NCBI GenBank assembly: GCA_946624065.1
Contig: CAMORT010000073.1
Coordinates: 1-8,349 of the forward strand
Length of the DNA stretch: 8,349 nucleotides
Origin: F23-D06 sp002392325
Lineage (GTDB): Bacteria; Bacteroidota; Bacteroidia; Bacteroidales; WCHB1-69
Reading direction: 5' to 3'
Shown here: positions 5,466 to 8,349 of the stretch, piece after piece
Layout of the letters: each line of letters opens with the position of its first letter
How positions within the stretch are numbered: position 1 is the first letter of the stretch
The notes under the pieces: model-generated
Databases searched by the model: none
What the model saw: only the letters and a program-made list of their open reading frames with translations
What the model was told of the DNA's origin: nothing
Position numbers and translations under genes: made by a program

Positions 5466-6641
5466 GGGCGGGAAAAGACTTTGGGGCAAGCTTCGGCTCA
5501 GCATCTGAGCGACCGGTATTTCGGCGTCTCCCAACAGGTTTTCACCGATACCATCAAAATCAAAATGTGGGACGGGGCCATCATCATCCCCGTGGAAATT
5601 GAAGGCGAAACCAAAAACCTCTTGTTCGACACCGGGGCCGGAACCGGGTTCTGGATTGGGAAAAAAGAGCCATGGATGAGGTCTACTGGCGACAGCACAT
5701 ACACCACCGACGCCCAGAACAGACGCAAAATGATGGAGATAATCCAAATCCCTGCCATCAAGATGGGCAATATCACCATAAAGGGCTATCCAATGATTGT
5801 GGACGACGCAATGAGCGATTTCACCTGCGGAATCATTGACGGCGCCTTCGGCTTTGACCTCGTCGCCAAAGGCATTTCGTTCAAGTTTGACACCAAAGAC
5901 AGCCTGCTGATCATGACCTCCCACAAAGGGTTCTTCGCCAAGGAGGAAAAGGGACACGCCAAGGTGAAATACACAGGCAACGGCTTCCGTCCCCATGTTC
6001 GGACGAAAATTCCGTTTGCCCACCCTAAAATGCTTTTCGACATGGGCGCTATCGGCGGTTGGTACGGTCTCCCGCAGGACTTGCTAGACCTGTGGTCTAA
6101 AAATGATCCCAAAATCAAGCAGCAACTGGATGCCATGACGGTAAACATGGACACAACTGTCATGACCTACGCGGGGCTTTTCGGCGCCTCCTACGATACG
6201 GTTATCAACGGAGAACTTTGCTTTCCTGAAATTGAAGTGGGCGACATTATCCTCAAAGATGTGTGGGTGAATACCGCCACACACAACAGGGCTATTGGCT
6301 CGTCCATTCTGGAACATATTTCACTGATTATCGACGCGCCGAAGAAGAGTTTCTACTTTCTGCCGAATGATGGAAATCCGGAAATCATGGTGAATAACAA
6401 GCCCGGCGGTTTAGATTTTGTACCTGCCGTAGAGGACGACCCTCTCGGTGCGATGAAAGCACTCGTGCGCAAGGGCACTAAAGCGTACGAAAAAGGGATC
6501 CGCACCGGCGACTACCTGGTCAGCATCAACGGCACGCCCATCACCTGCCAATGCGATTACATGTTGCTGACGCGCCAAGAGAGCGTGAAACGCTATGTAT
6601 TCCGCACCCCAGAGGGCGAAATCAAAGAGATTGCGTGGTAA
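5430..6641 (+). CDS. Two-lobed retropepsin-like aspartic protease with PDZ-like domain, 5' truncated at a REP palindrome
   Basis: The open frame of 403 codons starts inside palindrome C3, and its first codons (MPNCRQWKPYGLG) only translate C3/B7. Native sequence appears to begin near residue 15. The segment TLGQASAQHLSDRYFG looks like the end of a signal peptide with an ASA|Q cleavage site, so the n- and h-regions seem to be missing. Lobe 1 has LLFDTGAGTGFW (Asp67 of the DTGA motif) and GIIDGAFGFDLVA (135-146), the usual second half of such a lobe. Lobe 2 has MLFDMGAIGGWYGLP (Asp204, with Met in place of Thr/Ser) and AIGSSILEHISLIID (288-302). Residues 340-400 form a PDZ-like domain (GAMKALVRKGTKAYEKGIRTG, then DYLVSINGTPI). 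Family members are usually secreted or lipid-anchored in Bacteroidota. Here no start codon with a believable ribosome site or export signal is visible, so the gene may be inactive or its product cytoplasmic. The remaining frame is intact, which suggests a recent event. Confidence 0.8.
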   Translation: MPNCRQWKPYGLGREKTLGQASAQHLSDRYFGVSQQVFTDTIKIKMWDGAIIIPVEIEGETKNLLFDTGAGTGFWIGKKEPWMRSTGDSTYTTDAQNRRKMMEIIQIPAIKMGNITIKGYPMIVDDAMSDFTCGIIDGAFGFDLVAKGISFKFDTKDSLLIMTSHKGFFAKEEKGHAKVKYTGNGFRPHVRTKIPFAHPKMLFDMGAIGGWYGLPQDLLDLWSKNDPKIKQQLDAMTVNMDTTVMTYAGLFGASYDTVINGELCFPEIEVGDIILKDVWVNTATHNRAIGSSILEHISLIIDAPKKSFYFLPNDGNPEIMVNNKPGGLDFVPAVEDDPLGAMKALVRKGTKAYEKGIRTGDYLVSINGTPITCQCDYMLLTRQESVKRYVFRTPEGEIKEIAW

Positions 6642-6675
6642 TTATCCTACCCGCCCAGCGTATTCAAAAAAAAAC

Positions 6676-6683
6676 TATTTTTG
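6676..6683 (+). promoter_or_regulatory. -7 box of the cobalamin-riboswitch transcript
   Basis: TATTTTTG matches TAnnTTTG directly upstream of the riboswitch, and a start site near 6690 would include the whole aptamer. A clear -33 TTTG is not visible. Confidence 0.55.
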
Positions 6684-6884
6684 CCGCCGCAAAGTGGTGA
6701 AGGATTTTATTTTCTAAAATCCTGAGAGGGAAACAGGTGTGAATCCTGTACAGTACCCGCTGCTGTAAGTTTCATCAAAGGAAACTGCAATTTGGCCACT
6801 GTCGAAAGACGGGAAGGCGCAGTTTCTGGAACGAGTCAGAAGACCTGCCACTGTTGTGTTGTTATCGCTTCGGGAGGTAGGCGG
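6684..6884 (+). promoter_or_regulatory. Cobalamin (B12) riboswitch
   Basis: All core parts of the cobalamin aptamer are present in order. P1 is AGTGG (6693-6697) with CCACT (6848-6852). P2 is GGATTTTA/TAAAATCC (6702-6709 with 6715-6722). The core GAGGGAAACAGGTGTGAATC (6726-6745) contains a CAGG/CCTG helix. ACCCGCTGCTGTAAG (6755-6769) follows. A perfect GAAACTGC/GCAGTTTC stem (6781-6788 with 6819-6826) encloses GCCACTGTC and GACGGGAAGGC. The 3' B12 box is GAACGAGTCAGAAGACCTGC (6829-6848). An outer CCGCC/GGCGG pairing (6684-6688 with 6880-6884) is possible. It senses adenosyl- or other cobalamin and normally lowers expression of the downstream gene when B12 is plentiful. The only gene downstream in the window is the secreted protein at 7086. 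Confidence 0.95.
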
Positions 6885-6990
6885 ATACATACAGGGCCCA
6901 TTTTCGCGCTCTTCGTTCCTATTCTGTCCGAAGCATTTTGTTGAACCTAAATGCCGCGGATTATGCATTTACGGTATTTTCTCAAAAAAC

Positions 6991-7027
6991 AGCAGACTTC
7001 TGCCGAATTGATTTTTTTCGGCCTGCT
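6991..7027 (+). promoter_or_regulatory. Leader hairpin, possible expression platform
   Basis: AGCAG/CTGCT (6991-6995 with 7023-7027) and GCCGAA/TTCGGC (7002-7007 with 7017-7022) make a two-part hairpin between the aptamer and the start codon, with a T-run in its loop. No long T-tract follows, so it is not a standard terminator. It could still take part in riboswitch switching or RNA stability. The rest of 6885-7085 holds no other signal that I can support. Confidence 0.35.
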
Positions 7028-7085
7028 TTCCATTGAGCATTTTCCATTATTCATTTCAAACAATAACTGATTAAAAAACAATGCT

Positions 7086-8349
7086 ATGAGAAAAATTCTG
7101 ATGTTTTTCGGTTTATTCTGTGCAATAAACCTGTTGAGTGCCCAGCAACTGGTGACCATTCACCAGAATGGGCATGGAGCCCCGATGAGAGGGGTGCGTT
7201 CCATTCCAAGTTTTCCCCCTGGCGATATAGAGTTTTGGGTGGGGACAGGCACCAATTCTGCCGTGGTCATCATCGGTTGGGACGACAACCCGACCGGAGA
7301 TTTCGCACTGGCATGGGGCGTGCGCTGGAACGGCAGCACCACCGCTCTGGGTTTGGTGGATTCAATCGCTACATACGACAGTCGCGTCACCTATTCGTTC
7401 AGTGGCAGTCTGATGCAGGACATTTTATACACTGGTGACGATTTCACTGGAGCTTCATCGTATGGATGGTGCTATATGATTAACGGTTCTTGGGCCCCAA
7501 ATGCCTACAACAACCAACCCGTTGCTGATGGTGACTTGATGGAAATCAGTGGAAGTTGCATGTTCACCCTCACCTCGGCCACAGCCGCCACGAATCCCAA
7601 CATCGTCCTTTCTTGTGCGAAAGCGCAAAATGTCAGCGTAACCGGACTTACCGCAACTACAGCTACGATAAACATTACCGACACCACGAATGTGAACAAC
7701 TACACAGTAAAACTCTATGAAAGAGACTCGCTGATTGACAGTATCGTTATTTACACACAAACATACTCCTACTCTACTCTCACCGCCAATACGGGTTATC
7801 GTGTTGACGTGTTTTCAAACTGCCCGGACAACACTCAGACAGCTGCGCGCAGTGTCAGTTTCCGCACTCCGTGCATCACCATTGCCCATAATGACCTTCC
7901 TTGGACAGAAAACTTCCAGTCAGGGGCCGGTTCGTCGTACTCCACATCGGCGGCTTTTTTCAGCAACCATGTCTTCTGCTGGGATTTGATCAATCCCTAC
8001 AGCACCTCTGACCCCTACATCAACAATTCTTCCTCTGTGAATGTCAGCGGCGGCCAATGCCTCTATGTGAGCAGTCGTCCTTCCTCCCCTACTATTTTGG
8101 TCTTACCCCCGTTTGAGGACTCTCCCAACACGTTGCAACTCAGCTTCGATGTGTTATCCACCTATCGTCACGGTTTTGAGGCCGGTACTATCACCGATGT
8201 CACGGACCCTTCTACCTTCACACCCATCGCCACCTGTCTTCCCGATGGGAATGGCTGGACTCATTATGATGTGACCTTTGCAGGTGTTACCAGTGGGCGT
8301 ATCGCTCTCCGCTCAATTGACAACGGGCCTGCTTATCTTGACAATGTGA
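7086..8349 (+). CDS. Secreted multi-domain protein under B12 riboswitch control (3' end outside window)
   Basis: 421 codons are visible with no stop before the window edge. The start ATG gives a type I signal peptide (MRKILMFFGLFCAINLLSAQ, cleavage likely before Gln20). Residues 47-156 form a first domain with IEFWVGTGTNSAVVIIGWDD, AWGVRWNG and YGWCYMINGSWAP...VADGDLMEIS. The last segment resembles the W-Y-xxNG ... DGDxIE pattern of DUF4430, the transcobalamin-like C-terminal fold. This assignment is from pattern memory only. Residues about 178-262 look like a fibronectin type III domain (VTGLTATTATINI ... SVSFRTPC). From about 268 a MAM or choice-of-anchor-J-like module begins (LPWTENFQSG, CLYVSS, NTLQLSFDVLST, WTHYDVTFAG, AYLDNV). 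Such proteins in Bacteroidota often end with a type IX secretion sorting domain, which here would lie beyond the window. Control by the cobalamin riboswitch suggests a role in corrinoid capture at the cell surface (inference). GC content and codon use match the left-flank housekeeping genes. Confidence 0.88.
   Translation, partial: MRKILMFFGLFCAINLLSAQQLVTIHQNGHGAPMRGVRSIPSFPPGDIEFWVGTGTNSAVVIIGWDDNPTGDFALAWGVRWNGSTTALGLVDSIATYDSRVTYSFSGSLMQDILYTGDDFTGASSYGWCYMINGSWAPNAYNNQPVADGDLMEISGSCMFTLTSATAATNPNIVLSCAKAQNVSVTGLTATTATINITDTTNVNNYTVKLYERDSLIDSIVIYTQTYSYSTLTANTGYRVDVFSNCPDNTQTAARSVSFRTPCITIAHNDLPWTENFQSGAGSSYSTSAAFFSNHVFCWDLINPYSTSDPYINNSSSVNVSGGQCLYVSSRPSSPTILVLPPFEDSPNTLQLSFDVLSTYRHGFEAGTITDVTDPSTFTPIATCLPDGNGWTHYDVTFAGVTSGRIALRSIDNGPAYLDNV

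Noticed and set aside
5196..6023. A 275-codon minus-strand frame opposite the protease gene and palindromes
   Set aside because: It runs through repeat DNA and antisense of the protease motifs; the protein shows no family pattern.

Overview
The window looks like a chromosomal segment of a Bacteroidota (probably Bacteroidales) bacterium. The support is TAnnTTTG-type -7 promoter boxes in front of several genes, little Shine-Dalgarno signal at starts, a YgiQ of the Bacteroidetes type, and a large secreted protein built from Fn3-like and choice-of-anchor-J-like modules. The GC-rich genes at both ends (cysS, ygiQ, the aspartic-protease-like gene and the secreted protein) have one base composition. 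The middle genes are clearly AT-richer, which suggests an accessory insert of roughly 3.2 kb between about 2247 and 5465.

Left part (1-2246): the 3' end of cysS, a strong hairpin-plus-T terminator, a -7 box only six bases before the next ATG, then a full radical SAM gene ygiQ. Its tail overlaps a remnant coding TTQK repeats, probably the broken end of an AlbA_2/winged-helix ATP-binding protein gene.

Middle part (2360-5465): an AT-rich orphan lipoprotein gene (+) and a small PD-(D/E)XK-like protein gene (-) converge on a bidirectional terminator. Next comes a REP-associated tyrosine transposase (RAYT, IS200/IS605 TnpA-like) set inside three arrays of short palindromes. The palindromes fall into four families (here A, B, C, D) that recur in the same order on both sides of the transposase. 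A and B are inverted relative to C and D. In a common orientation nearly all share a GC-rich stem, a loop starting GT, and (best in B and C) a tail close to CATATCTGTAG. This is a REPtron or BIME-like system.

Right part (5430-8349): the last palindrome runs directly into the coding sequence of a two-lobed retropepsin-like protease with a C-terminal PDZ-like domain. Its signal peptide appears to have been cut off at the repeat. Downstream, a well-preserved cobalamin riboswitch heads a leader of about 400 nt for a secreted multi-domain protein that runs off the window. The N-terminal domain of that protein resembles the transcobalamin-like C-terminal (DUF4430) fold, so it is a candidate B12-controlled corrinoid-binding surface protein. 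This is the most biologically suggestive lead in the window.
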